From: Mantis religiosa
Lineage: Eukaryota > Arthropoda > Insecta > Mantodea > Mantidae
DNA: 64,000 nucleotides
Direction: 5' to 3'
NCBI GenBank assembly: GCA_030765055.1
Contig: CM060953.1
Coordinates: 13,687,045 to 13,751,044 of the forward strand
The position numbers and the translations under genes were made by a program. Below the pieces are notes generated by a model. The model ran no database searches, was not told the origin of the DNA, and saw only the letters and a program-made list of their open reading frames with translations. The first letter of the stretch is position 1; each line of letters opens with the position of its first letter. Shown here in pieces: positions 21,536 through 34,411 of the stretch.

Positions 21536-22134
21536 GTTACTTCAGTTTTTAGAAGAATATTGCTAGCCGAGTCCGCAACACTCAAGGAATACCTAAAGCT
21601 GTGCTACGCAGACGACTTCAGCTGACAGCCGAATATGGGTGTCCATAGACGAAACGGACTGTAGCGCATGTAACTGACATAATGTAGTATTGTTACAACG
21701 AATTAGTTTTCATTTACTGTGCACATTGTAAATGTTAATGATTCTTTTGTTTATATTCATATATCTGGAAAAGATAAGTTTGTTTTGTATAATTTATGAA
21801 TAAATGTGCAATGTAATCTATGTCACTGTGTCCGCCATGTGACTGCGTTTGCTAGATTACCGTTGCTAGTGACTTTGGTTGTATGAGTACGTACGCGATG
21901 CATGGCCCAACCCCCTCTGCTATGTTTACGAGATGGAGGTAGCGTATCACCCTTTTTTTATTTTATTATCGATCGATCAGCAACTATGCTTTACAAATGT
22001 TTGTTATTGATAAACTTAGTAACAGTACACATAACAATTGAGGTAGCCGTGAACGACTCCGCTAGCTAACTATGGCAGAATCACTATAACACGAATTGGG
22101 GACTTTAAGTTTGATAATTATCACTCGTCTGGGT
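21536..22134. other. No gene seen
   Basis: No feature recognised. A short open stretch at 21555-21640 was considered as a transposase end but could not be supported. Confidence 0.4.
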
Positions 22135-23990
22135 CGCCTGTACTGGAGAGGTCACTCAGGAGAAGATCTTGTGGCAGTCTTGCGCTTGAGGCGAGTTGGT
22201 TGGCGAGTGTGAGCGCCGAGATTGTACGTAACAGCTCCAGGGACCTCCTGCAGATGGTAAAAGAAAGGTCGTGCCAGCCTTCGGATGTACTGGAGACGTC
22301 ACTCAGGGGGAGATCTTGTGGCAGTCTTGCGCTTGAGGCGAGTGGGTTGGCGAGTGTGAGCGCCGAGATTGTAGGTAACAGCTCCAGGGACCTCCTGCAG
22401 ATGGTAAAAGAAAGCTCGTGCCAGCCGGCGGATATACTGGAGACGTCACTTAGATCTTGTGGCAGTCTGTGCTTGAGGCGAGTTGGTTGGCGAGTGCTAG
22501 CGCCGAGATTGTAGGTAACAGCTCCAGGGACCTCCCGGAGATAGCAAAAGAAAGCTCGTGCCATCCGGCGGATGTACTGGAGACGTCACTTAGATCTTGT
22601 GGCAGTCTGCGCTTGAGGCGAGTTGGTTGGCGAGTGCTAGCGCCGAGATTGTAGGTAACAGCTCCAGGGACCTCCCGGAGATAGCAAAAGAAAGCTCGTG
22701 CCAGCCGGCGTATGTACTGGAGACGTCACTTAGATCTTGTGGCAGTCTGCGCTTGAGGCGAGTTGGTTGGCGAGTGCTAGCGCCGAGATTGTAGGTAACA
22801 GCTCCAGGGACCTCCCGGAGATAGTAAAAGAAAGCTCGTGCCAGCCGGCGGATGTACTGGAGACGTCACTTAGATCTTGTGGCAGTCTGCGCTTGAGGCG
22901 AGTTGGTTGGCGAGTGCTAGCGCCGAGATTGTAGGTAACAGCTCCAGGGACCTCCCGGAGATAGTAAAAGAAAGCTCGTGCCAGCCGGCGGATGTACTGG
23001 AGATGTCACTTAGATCTTGTGGCAGTCTGCGCTTGAGGCGAGTTGGTTGGCGAGTGCTAGCGCCGAGATTGTAGGTAACAGCTCCAGGGACCTCCCGGAG
23101 ATAGTAAAAGAAAGCTCGTGCCAGCCGGCGGATGTACTGGAGATGTCACTTAGATCTTGTGGCAGTCTGCGCTTGAGGCGAGTTGGTTGGCGAGTGCTAG
23201 CGCCGAGATTGTAGGTAACAGCTCCAGGGACCTCCCGGAGATAGTAAAAGAAAGCTCGTGCCAGCCGGCGGATGTACTGGAGATGTCACTTAGATCTTGT
23301 GGCAGTCTGCGCTTGAGGCGAGTTGGTTGGCGAGTGCTAGCGCCGAGATTGTAGCTAACAGCTCCAGGGACCTCCCGGAGATAGCAAAAGAAAGCTCGTG
23401 CCAGACGGCGGATGTACTGGAGACGTCACTTAGATCTTGTGGCAGTCTGCGCTTGAGGCGAGTTGGTTGGCGAGTGCTAGCGCCGAGATTGTAGGTAACA
23501 GCTCCAGGGACCTCCCGGAGATAGTAAAAGAAAGCTCGTGCCAGCCGGCGGATGTACTGGAGACGTCACTTAGATCTTGTGGCAGTCTGCGCTTGAGGCG
23601 AGTTGGTTGGCGAGTGCTAGCGCCGAGATTGTAGGTAACAGCTCCAGGGACCTCCCGGAGATAGCAAAAGAAAGCTCGTGCCAGCCGGCGGATGTACTGG
23701 AGATGTCACTTAGATCTTGTGGCAGTCTGCGCTTGAGGCGAGTTGGTTGGCGAGTGCTAGCGCCGAGATTGTAGGTAACAGCTCCAGGGACCTCCTTGGG
23801 ATAGTAAAAGAAAGCTCGTGCCAGCCGGCGGATGTACTGGAGACGTCACTTAGATCTTGTGGCAGTCTGCGCTTGAGGCGAGTTGGTTGCCGAGTGCTAG
23901 CGCCGAGATTGTAGGTAACAGCTCCAGCGACCTCCCGGAGATAGCAAAAGAAAGCTCGTGCCAGCCGGCGGATGTACTGATGAGTGGGTG
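22135..23990. repeat. GC-rich 140-bp minisatellite, ~13 units
   Basis: Two 147-bp units (from 22141 and 22288) are followed by about eleven 140-bp units, counted by TACTGGAGA at 22435, 22575, 22715 and so on to 23975. The 7-bp difference is CTCAGGGGGAGATC against CTTAGATC. Units are nearly identical and contain GCTAGCGCCGAG and ACAGCTCCAGGGACCTCC. They are rich in CpG in an AT-rich region. Since 140 is not a multiple of three, the repeated 65-codon frames shift each unit and are not a protein. Confidence 0.95.
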
Positions 23991-24089
23991 GAAGACCAAA
24001 CTCGTGATGAAGTTGGTTTCTGACGAACCATGGAGCATTTGTAGCTGTACGAAGCACTCTGTTTAGCGTATAACCTCGTCACTACTAAA

Positions 24090-24408
24090 CCCATGGCGCG
24101 ACAGCCCACAGAGGGCCAAGGCCTGCCAACCGACTGCCGGCCTCACGTCCACATACGATCATCCAACTGATACAGGGAGATGTGGTCAGCATCTCGGCAT
24201 CTCGGCATCCCCCAGCCAGAAAATTGGCTTTCGTGACCAGGGCGCTTACTTATCGTGAGCTTCTCAATTGCCTCACGATGCTGAGTGGGCACCGGTCCTA
24301 TACCCCGGATATAAAATCCGCGGCCGTCAAGGTTGGCATCGAACCCGGGCAGCGTTTCGCGGCAGGGAACCAAAGCATGATACCTAGCCCACTACGCCAC
24401 GGCGCAGG
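24090..24408 (-). repeat. tRNA-derived SINE, family F (copy 1)
   Basis: On the minus strand the right end is tRNA-like: CCTGCGCCGTGGCGTAGTGG, then GCCCGGGTTCGATGCC. The body includes CACGATGCTGAGTGGGCACC, GGGAGATGTGGTCAGCATC and CCCATGGCGC (plus strand). The same blocks in the same order occur at 43168-43410. Confidence 0.7.
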
Positions 24409-25059
24409 ACCCTTGTCACTACAAACCTATTGTTCTTTTATGCTAAACTTCCGGACCCTACTTATCATTGGTTACTTTTGACGTATCACATCTTCCTGAA
24501 TATGTTAAACATGAATGTGTAGAAAGTTGAATATCAATGTCTTAATATATTTATTAAATCTACAATAGTTTATTGAAATAGGATAATGAAATGAAACTTA
24601 AGACACCTTTAATTGAACGGTGTGATATCTTTCATAGTTTGTGTCAAATATTATTTTGTATCATGCACCCTTAAAGTTGAAACAATAGACATCTTGTATT
24701 TATTTATTAATCCACCAATAGGTGATTGGTAAAAATTAAAAGGTAATATTAATACAATAAAGGCTGAGGTTGATCCATAAGATTTATTTGTCAAATTAAA
24801 TTGTGTGTATATAATATGTACTATTAACCTGATTAATACTTAATAACTATTAGTTGACGAATAGAGGTCGTTTTACGTAAAGCTGATGCTAGAAGTGAGG
24901 TTAGAAATCCTTGAATTGTTGGTAGATGTGAGGTTAGTAGAGATAAATGTTTGTAAAATATTAGTGAGTAGAGAATATGTTGTGAGATCTGAGGTAAGCT
25001 GTTTTTGTCCTTGACTATTAGGTGTATTGATGTAACCTTGTAGATGCTGATTGTTGACT
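24409..25059. other. No gene seen; possible 3' part of the gag-like relic
   Basis: AT-rich. On the minus strand it continues the Ser/Thr/Asn-rich reading after the gag-like zinc knuckle, but no polymerase motif follows. Confidence 0.35.
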
Positions 25060-25330
25060 CTAATCTGAAAGTGCTGGTTGCTTCAGATGAGGAAAGAAGC
25101 TAAGACCAGGAGCTGTTGTCATTTGAAGTCCTCGTCCTGTCGGATAGCTTTTAGATATCCTTTCCTTTGTTTGTAGATAGCGTTGGCATCCCCTGTAGTT
25201 GACTGGATTTTCCTCGTTGCCGTTCACACACTTGGTTCCTGGTATATGTCGTGTACACATCGTAGTGCAAGTTGACGATAATCCTTAGTATGCCCGTACT
25301 TCTAACAGCGAGTTCACTGTGGACCTTGAA
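25060..25330 (-). pseudogene. Jockey-type ORF1 (gag-like) zinc-knuckle relic
   Basis: On the minus strand, 25299-25310 reads Arg-Cys-stop-Lys and continues into YGHTKDYRQLALRCVHDIY (25298-25240), the pattern of a CCHC knuckle region (C..C..YGHT..YC....RCV.C). After a frameshift the downstream frame reads KCVNGNEENPVNYRGCQRYL, matching the next knuckle and its NYRGC tail in ORF1 proteins of Jockey/R1-type elements. Two expected cysteines are replaced and there are at least one stop and one frameshift, so it is dead. The protein would bind RNA in a retrotransposon particle. The polymerase ORF is not present downstream. Confidence 0.6.
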
Positions 25331-26193
25331 CCTGTAAAGTAGACGTGTTAAATTCAGGATTAATTTTCCTGCTTCATTAACTTCTAGTTCTACTGCACAG
25401 CGAAGTAATGATGTTTATTTTTCCCCTCCATCTGTAAAGCATATTTGCTGATCGATGGATAATAATAAATTTTCCCCTCAAGTCGCACTACTTTCTGTAC
25501 AGGATAGTGCGATTCCTGCAATGCGTTTAGTCAACACTAATCTAAAACAGGACACTTCAGAGTACAACATCAGTATTGGCTGGAAAAGAATCGCTAAACA
25601 TTATATGCAAATGTGTTCCCACTCCCTGATTGCATGACTCAACAGAAGAGAATGAAAATATGTTCTTCCTTGACTACGAACCTTCCTAATCTAGAAATAG
25701 CAGTATGCTGGGATATGACAGCTCAAACCTGCCTGGTTACGCAATGAGGATAATGTTGTGGGAGCGAACCTTAGCAACAGGTTGTGTGTGCTTTATTTCG
25801 GCAATTTACATTTTCTTTGGATTTTCCCGGGTGCTGGCCTTTCCGTTGTCCTTGAGAAGCCTGCTGATCTAGTAATAAATGTGGTTATTATGCTCAGCTT
25901 AGCTAACAACTTCCTGCCTTTTTCTAGATGTCTGTCATAGGCCCGCAAATAGAGTTGTCGCTTGTCTCCCACTTCTGAGTATAGCAGATCTGTTGTTTTA
26001 ATTTGTTTATACAGCAATGCTAGCAAACGTCCGAATTAAAGTAAAGCTATCGTCTGTCGTAATGTAGCCCCGAAGTTGGTTTACTTATCCAGGAAATCTG
26101 ACTGACAAGGGGAAATTCTGTCTTCCTTGGTGAAAGCCGAACTCGCAAACGTCAAATGCAAAGAACTATTGTGCTACTGGCTTTAGACATTAT
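25331..26193. other. No gene seen
   Basis: May include the N-terminal part of the gag-like ORF1, but no motif supports this. Confidence 0.35.
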
Positions 26194-27187
26194 AAGCGAC
26201 CACCTCTGTCTCGTAGATGGTAGCGTATCAGCCTACGTTCAAGAAGTCCCGAGTTTGAGCCTCGATGAGGGTCAGTTATCTGGATAACGATTATTTCACG
26301 GTTTTCGCTTATCCTGAAAGATGAATGTCTGGTAACTCTAAGCTCTATGTACCCTGTACTCATTTGAACATCATTTCATTCATCGTCCGATATGACTTAA
26401 CGTTGGAGGTTTTCTCTTATCCTGAAAGATGAATGTCTGGTAACTCTAAGCTCTATGTACCCTGTACTTATTTGAACATCATTTCATTCATCGTCCGATA
26501 TGACTTAACGTTGGAGGTTTTCTCTTATCCTGAAAGATGAATGTCTGGTAACTCTAAGCTCTATGTACCCTGTACTCATTTGAACATCATTTCATTCATC
26601 GTCCGATATGACTTAACGTTGGAGGTTTTCTCTTATCCTGAAAGATGAATGTCTGGTAACTCTAAGCTCTATGTACCCTGTACTCATTTGAACATCATTT
26701 CATTCATCGTCCGGTATCACTTAACGTTGGAGGTTTTCTCTTATCCTGAAAGATGAATGTCTGGTAACTCTAAGCTCTATGTACCCTGTACTCATTTGAA
26801 CATCATTTCATTCATCGTCCGATATGACTTAACGTTGGAGGTTTTCTCTTATCCTGAAAGATGAATATCTGATAACTCTAAGCTCTGTGTACCCTGTACT
26901 CATTTGAACATCATTTCATTCATCGTCCGATATGACTTAACGTTGGAGGTTTTCTCTTATCCTGAAAGATGAATGTCTGGTAACTCTAAGCTCTATGTAC
27001 CCTGTACTCATTTGAACATCATTTCATTCATCGTCCGATATGACTTAACGTTGGAAGTTTTTCCTTATCATGAAAGATGAATGTCTGGTAACTCTAAGCT
27101 CTATGTACCCTGTACTCATTTGAACATCATTTCTTTCATCGTCCGATATGACTTAACGTTGGAGGTTTTCTCTTATCCTGAAAGTTT
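26194..27187 (+). repeat. SINE-A with 108-bp array (A3, ~8 units)
   Basis: A degraded head (CACCTCTGTCTCGTAGATGG, CCGAGTTTGAGCCTCG) is followed by about eight units of exactly 108 bp (CGTTGGAGG at 26401, 26509, 26617). The array stops in mid-unit at TTATCCTGAAAG. A poly-T tract lies 60 bp further on. Confidence 0.92.
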
Positions 27188-27245
27188 AACAAACTCTTTC
27201 AGAATAGAGGGAAGTTAACGGTTACTTCCAGAAAAGTCAGGATAT

Positions 27246-27247
<2 letters not shown>

Positions 27248-27287
<40 letters not shown>
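27248..27287. repeat. Poly-T tract (~40 bp)
   Basis: Uninterrupted T run. It could be the A-tail of a minus-strand retroposon, but no element was recognised at its right. Confidence 0.85.
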
Positions 27288-27289
<2 letters not shown>

Positions 27290-28619
27290 CAGCGAATTTT
27301 ATTAAACAATATCATTGTAGACTTTTTGAGAAATCTTAAATAACAAAAATTGTCCTTGTAAAGGGTAGTTTGGAGTGAGGGTATTTTCTGGAGAGTCCTA
27401 GCGTTACATCTTTAGAAAATGCTGAGGTTAGACAGGTAAATATTTAACTGATTTTTCACATGCAGCTGTAGCCCCAATGAAGAAAGTGATGTTCAAAACT
27501 TAGTTAACATTTGGGGCACATGTTGCCTGTCAGCTCGGTTACTAGGGTTGGTAATTTTAAAAAGATATAAGTACTGATTTGTTTTATTGTAAAGGTCATG
27601 AAGTTACGAACATATCCTTTGTAAATAAACTTATTGGAACAAGGCAGAGCCACAGTAAATTTAGAAACCATGCATTTAGTCTCATATGTTAAACCGTATC
27701 TCAGATAATAGCAAATTGAACCTCACTGGCTAGGAGTAAAAGTGGATGAACAAAGAACACGATATTTATGGTCTGTTCTCAGAAATGCGCTGTTTCTTTG
27801 TGCACTCTCACTCATTGTTCTGGGAATCACCTAAATAACTAACTTCCCCGTGAGCGGTTTGAGGTTGGGGTAATTTTTGGATTCATCGTTATGATACGTC
27901 AAATATGAGATTACGTAACGAAGATTTGTGGTTCCGTTTCCGGATTTCACTATAACCGCAACATATGGATAGAGCCAGCCGGGCGTCCTTGGCTTTGTCG
28001 CAAAGCGAAAGTCGCGATGGCGTGACCTACTTTCGTGTTTGACCCCAATTGAAGAGGAGGAGAATACCACAACTAGCTAAAGGACATACGAATTGGTTTA
28101 TGTCGTTCCTCAGTAACTTTGGGAAGCAATTTTAAGTAGTTCTCATAATCTGTGTTTAGCGGTTCATTCCCCGGTTGTGGGGCATACAGCGCACTTAGGT
28201 CTATATGAATCAATTGTGAAGGAAGGGATGAAGTAAAGGAACTCACAGAAGGCTGCAGCTCACAGAGACTTGCGGAAGTTTGCCTAATTCAGATTGTTTA
28301 GAGAGGGTGATGTTCGTTCTCTAGTGTTTTGTAATAATCTTTGCTTTGAGCAAGCGGGCGCGTCATTTGTCGGACAACGTTACACCAAGGAGCGCAGTGA
28401 AAGCATGAGAAGGAACCGGAAAGGAAATCGTGATATCTTCGCCTACCCGCCAGGGAATACCTCGAAAAAGCAAAGGCCAGATTCGATGGTCTACGGTGAT
28501 GAAACCGACCACTAGTCTCGTACGTGGTAAACGAAATAATAATGAAAGTAAAGGTTCAAGTCCTAAGTTTAGTACGAGCAACTTCAGTCAGGGTGTGCGA
28601 ATAATCTAATGCGTTTTGG
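27288..28619. other. No gene seen
   Basis: Several open frames of 70-80 codons, none with recognisable motifs. Confidence 0.4.
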
Positions 28620-29320
28620 AAATAATTCTAATGAAGTACTACATGGCAGAGTGTTGAGGCATATTTACCTTCATTGCACAGTGCTGTATTCGCTTGTCAT
28701 CTTGTTTACTAGAAGAGCGAAATGTTAGTAAATGGCGTACGGCACACAAATAGAGCTGACTATCTGATATGAAAGGCTAACCAATTAAATTACCTTTGTA
28801 GCCGCTTGACACAAAAGGATTTTGATTCCTTGTCACGATATTCAATGCGTTATATATGCTTTTTCACGCCTGTTCGATGTATGAGACGTTGCTGTATTGG
28901 ATTTAAACAGTATAACGTTTGGCACGACAAAGAAAGTCCCCGGGGTTTGGAGAAAGTTCCAACACCCTGCCCTGACATGTTTATGACAGTAAGATCAGTT
29001 CAGTTACAGACAATTCAAAAACATTTGGATGCCTTCTACTTTTGTGGATAAATCTTCTCGGTTTTAATGTACTGAGTGAATGGCGCGTATGTTTTTTTAA
29101 CGGTTCTACTCCTTCTGTGGCATGCGTTTCTGTCACACACATTCGCTGTCCTTGTCCCGCTGTGTAAGGGTGGCACATTCCCGTCAGGGACTTTCTTTGC
29201 TTTGGCGAACAGTACATACAACGTCTCGCCGTGTATGTGCGATAGGCTCAACTAAACAGTTGCGTTGGTTCAAATATTTTCCGATATGAGCACACACTTG
29301 GCCATCTGTTAAAAGATTCT
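28620..29320. repeat. Unclassified dispersed repeat (copy 1)
   Basis: Three blocks occur in the same order at 59600-59970: GGCAGAGTGTTGAGGCATAT, then TTTTCACGCCTGTTCGATGT with ATGAGACGTTGCTGT, then GTGTGCGATA-like plus TTTTCCGATA. The distances differ: this copy has ~300 bp more between the last two blocks. No coding potential was recognised. Confidence 0.5.
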
Positions 29321-29916
29321 CCATTCTACAGACTTGTGATTTCTTATTGGCTAACTGCAACTGTTAAATTGTTCTCCACACGATAATCTGATGAATATTT
29401 CACTTTCTGAATGGTGATGGTTATGACATTGACTTCACTGACATGATTTTCCATCCTTTACTATCGTTTACCTGGAATATGTTCCCATATTTTTCATATT
29501 CTCAAGAATGCCTACTGTTTAAAATATGATAAACGAAATACATATCTTAAACTTTCTGGGAATAGCCTCTCTATTGTGTAAATTATAACATGTAAACAGT
29601 ATGAGATCGACAAAACTTACGTCACTTGGCACTAGTTAAATCACACGATTTATACCAATGTTTTGTTTCATTAACTATTTCTGCAATATTTTTACTATTG
29701 GTTGGAATTATGAACCACTTTATGCTTCTTCCACTAGAAAGCATATATTCGTTTTCTCTTTTTACCCTCTGATAAAGTAAAGAGAATGGAATGTTAAAGC
29801 CGTCACCAATGGAACCATTTTTAAAAATTTGTATATCGCGTAAGGGTTGAGGTGTACGTTTAATGAATGGGGAGGGTCATGGAGTACCATTTCTCAACTA
29901 TTGTGCTTCCCCTCAT
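29321..29916. other. No gene seen
   Basis: AT-rich, nothing recognised. Confidence 0.45.
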
Positions 29917-30535
29917 CTAGTTCCCAATAATATCAAAATCCTTGTTAAAAGAAGTCAGCTTCTTAGGAGAGACCATTTCAGACATGAACCAGTGGTTAAA
30001 ATGTTTAACCCTGAGTGCTGTCTGTAATTCGCAGTCAATTATCAGATAAAACGATAATTCATGTGTTTTGTGGCATCTTGTACAGGTTGGACCAACTTGT
30101 CCAATCTTATAGAGATGTCCCTGCAGCTGGAAGTGTCCAGCTTTTAGTCCTACTATCCAGTAGAGTGTGGTTCTGTCTCTTTTGGGCATGGTTCTGCTTT
30201 TGATGATATTCTTCATAATCATCTTTGAACACTTATGCCCTGTTATAGACAACCAGTATGCATTGTGTATCCTGTCAGTCCATTTCTGGATTGTGACATA
30301 GCCATAGATCAACCCTAGGCAGGGTTCACGACCCACAAAAGGCCTGATGGGCCCCTACTTGACCAAGTTTTCTGCCCTCTCTTTGCCATCGATTCCCCAA
30401 TGTCACGGCACCCCAATCAGTTTGACCGAGTTGTGTTCATCCAGTTCTATTAGGGCTTCCTGACATTCGAGCACAAGTTAAGATTTAGCCTTCAAGGCAG
30501 CTTGACTGTCTGAAAGTATAGTAATGTGTCAGTTC
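29917..30535 (-). pseudogene. Non-LTR retrotransposon RNase H and C-terminal relic
   Basis: On the minus strand from about 30528 the frame reads HITILSDSQAALKAKS, including the SDS-Q-AAL segment with a catalytic aspartate of eukaryotic-type RNase H. It continues through KLIGVP, a stop, HWGIDGKERAENL (the loop usually written H-x-G-I-x-G-N-E-x-A-D), another stop, then an open 139-codon frame. That frame carries the typical C-terminal zinc-knuckle-like end (HLYKIGQVGPTCTRCHKTHE). Three in-frame stops make it non-functional. The combination is typical of I/Jockey-type elements of arthropods. The reverse transcriptase is missing. Confidence 0.7.
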
Positions 30536-31422
30536 CAATATTCCTTACTAATTCTTTCCCATCGCTTAAGGGTAGTGTATTACCTTACTCTCCTTGTGCC
30601 TAAACGGAAATATCTGTAAATATGTAACTGTTTTTACAAATGCTAAGATATTTATATGACATATAAAATGTAAAATGTTAAGTTCTCATCATTCAAGATG
30701 AATTTTGTATAATTTTTGAAGTATAGGAGATGGACAAAAATATACGTACTACACAGAAGTGTAGATATCGCTGAATCACTCCTGTTATTCAATTGTTTTG
30801 TGACATTAACTATTTCTGAAATATGCTTTATTATGTATTCGTTTCAATTGTCAAATCATTTATAATTTTTAACTGCAAAATGGATATTACTTTTTCCTCC
30901 TCGTGAAGAAGGGATAGAAGAAGTCCTGTGAATGGAAACATGAGATGTAATCATTTTCCAACAGATATAAGTAGTGAATGCTTCCTATCGTGTTACATAA
31001 GAGAAGTTCATTGTGTAACTTTTACTTTCTAGTGACTGACTACCTGAATATTTAACAGTCGGATCACAAGGTTGTTCAGTCGGCAACATGATGGCGAATC
31101 TGATTGCAAAGTTCTGAAGGTCGACTGCCGAAATGCTATACGAATCTTTAAATATTTCTAAACCAAATGTTGGATGTTGGCCAAAGCGTACGCTGCTTAC
31201 TTCAGCATTACAGAGGATGGCGGAGACGGTGGGAGGTGGTGGCCGACCTTCCTGCAGGATCGTTACATCCCCATTTCACCTCACCTTTCGTCCTGGTGTT
31301 GGATCTTGGTCCCACCACCCTGCTTTCTCCTGCAGTGTGTACGTGGAGGTGATAACTACCCTTCCAAGCCTAGTCATAGAGATGAGGGGAACAAATAGAA
31401 AAATAAGAAGTACAGATTATGA
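30536..31422. other. No gene seen
   Basis: AT-rich up to 31120. From 31200 to 31380 it is GC-richer, with overlapping open frames and no recognisable product. Confidence 0.4.
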
Positions 31423-31428
31423 GGGATG

Positions 31429-31690
31429 CTTTTTTTTTTTTTTTTTTTTTTTTTTTTTGTAATTTACGTCCTACAAAGTTAAGTCATATCGGACGATGAA
31501 TGGAATGGATGAAATGATGCTCAAATGACCCCAGGGTCCATTGAGCTTAGAGTTACCCGACATTCGTCTTTCAGGATAAGGGAAAACCCCGGAAATAACC
31601 TTATCCAGGTAACTCACCCTGACGGAGATTCGAACTCGGGACCTCTTGAACGTGAGGCAGACATTCTACCACCACGCTACCGAGGCGGGC
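31429..31690 (-). repeat. SINE-A, full-length with poly-T (A-tail)
   Basis: The minus-strand A-tail (T run 31430-31458) is followed by GTAATTTACGTCC, body, B-box complement GAGATTCGAACTCGGGACC and the head CTACCGAGGCGGGC. GGGATG flanks both sides (31423-31428 and 31692-31697), a possible short target duplication. Confidence 0.9.
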
Positions 31691-31780
31691 GGGGATGATA
31701 AAGGTGAATGACGAACAGAAGAGGGATGTGACGTTAGATTATAATTATTATAGAAGCAACCTAACAAGGGAACTATCACT

Positions 31781-32136
31781 ATGCTCATAGCTGTATTCGC
31801 TTGGGAGTTTGATGACATCATTTCTGCTCTATGTGAGGTCTGGTGCGGAGTGTAGCTGGAAGTAGCCGCAAATGAGTCCACAATACGCAGGAACATATCC
31901 GAGGATTGTGCGGCAGGGTTTGTTTACCCCTGCGGGCAGAGGTCTTCTACATCTAGGTATACGTAAGGAGCGCCGTCCCCTAGACGCGGGATAGAACTGA
32001 CGAGGGATGTCCAACAGCTACTTGCGGCACGTTTTAGGCGTTGCGGTTCTACTTCGCAGCACATTTCTGGTACATAGGCCCCAAATAGAGCAGAGATGAT
32101 GTCATCAAACTCTCAAGCGAATACAGCTATGAGCAT
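31781..32136. repeat. Inverted-repeat element with 52-bp arms
   Basis: The left arm (31781-31832) starts ATGCTCATAGCTGTATTCGC. The right arm (32085-32136) is its inverse with about three mismatches. The 252-bp centre is GC-richer and has no recognised protein. It fits a non-autonomous DNA transposon or a local inverted duplication. Confidence 0.6.
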
Positions 32137-32957
32137 TGTAATAAGTGAATAACGTTTAGCGGGAAGAAAGTGGGAAAGAAAGACGGTAAAGGAGTAAGGG
32201 TAACTCCACATACACTAAAAAGTACTGAAGAAACTTAAACAAAAGTTAACGAATGAGTAGAAATGACAGTATAATATTAGGTAATACATTTATTCAACGG
32301 ATTCTGGTAAAAGAGAAAAACTGATGTAAGAGAGACAAAGTGGAAAGAACGAATTAGAAGTGAAGTTATAATGAAATCGAGTTAGTGAAGGTTACGAAAC
32401 GAAAACTGAGTTATAAGAACGAAGCGGCAGAGATAAGGCGACAAGGTGAATAAAAAGGAGAAATAAAATAGAAATCAAAGAGAGATAAACTTAAAGTACT
32501 CCAATTAAAGGAAAATTGTAATATGTGTAAATCTAGCCAAACGTAGTCGATAAACATTCGTTCATACTACAGAAGAATATGTGTAAGGAATATCGAACTC
32601 TAAATGGAATGAATAAATTGTAAATCTACTACAAACAGCACTTGGCTAGACTTCAGAAACACGGTAGCATGTTGATAGCAGCATAGCTTCTTAAACTATT
32701 TAATTTAAGAAACAACATTTTGAAAAATAAGCGTCTTATTAAAACAAATTAGATCCTCAAACATACATACACACACGCACACGCACACACACACACACAC
32801 GCACGCACGCACACACATTATATATAATGAAAGAAACAATATGACTCGAGCACACACACGAGCTGCCAAACTAAACAGTAATATCTACTCAATTAGGACC
32901 AAAACTTCCCCTAAAAGTATTTGACATTGTAATAGGAGTACGTAATAAAACTTACGA
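32137..32957. other. No gene seen; (CA)n tract
   Basis: A-rich. A CA/GCAC microsatellite lies at about 32764-32817. Confidence 0.5.
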
Positions 32958-33190
32958 GCTCGTCTTGGTAGCGTAGATGGTAGCGTGTCTACCTCACGTT
33001 CAAGAGGTCCCGAGTTCGAATCTCGATCGGGGTGAGTTACCTGGATAAGCATTTTTCCGAGGTTTTCCCTTATCCTGAAAGACGAATGTCGGGTAACTCT
33101 AAGCTCTATGGACCCCGGCCTCATTTGAGAATCATTTCACCCAATTCATTCAGCGTCCGATATCACTTGACGTTGGAGGACGGAAATTAC

Positions 33191-33223
<33 letters not shown>
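32958..33223 (+). repeat. SINE-A, full-length with A-tail
   Basis: Head GCTCGTCTTGGTAGCG, B-box GAGTTCGAATCTCG, body, 3' end GGAGGACGGAAATTACC and an A32 tail (33192-33223). Confidence 0.9.
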
Positions 33224-33225
<2 letters not shown>

Positions 33226-33527
33226 GCGACTTTTTTCTGTGCAGTCATGTAGAATGTAGAACAAAAAATGGACCAGCAGTACTGGTTTGAAAAAGTATAT
33301 TTAAAATATAAGCATTATGTCTACAATAATAAATATAACATTCAAAAATTACTAATATTGCACAAAAAATGTCACTTTTGACAATTTTATGTAACATTAA
33401 TTGTTCTAGCTGTACAGAGAATGTGTGGTGGTACAAGTGCTCAGCGTTAGCCTTCGTAAAAAGTAAACTGTAAAGTTGGTGAAATACCAAACTTGATATT
33501 TAAGTCTTAAGTCTTTCTTAGATTCCT
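33224..33527. other. No gene seen
   Basis: AT-rich; nothing recognised. Confidence 0.45.
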
Positions 33528-34370
<843 letters not shown>

Positions 34371-34389
34371 CCAGATTACAATTATTAAT

Positions 34390-34411
34390 ATATATATATA
34401 TATATATATAA
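34390..34411. repeat. (AT)n between inverted blocks
   Basis: ATATAT run flanked by CAGATTACAATTAT on the left and ATAATTGTAATCTGG on the right, which are inverted copies. The whole forms a palindrome of about 60 bp. Confidence 0.8.

Noticed and set aside
21541..21660. Possible transposase C-terminus
   Set aside because: A short basic stretch looked suggestive, but no diagnostic motif or terminal repeat was found.
22121..22564. 147-codon minus frame and a chain of 65-codon plus frames
   Set aside because: Artefact of the 147/140-bp minisatellite. The frame shifts every 140-bp unit, so no continuous protein results.
31133..31462. Overlapping frames in a GC-richer patch
   Set aside because: Three frames are open at once, the end runs into the T-tail of a SINE, and no motif is visible.
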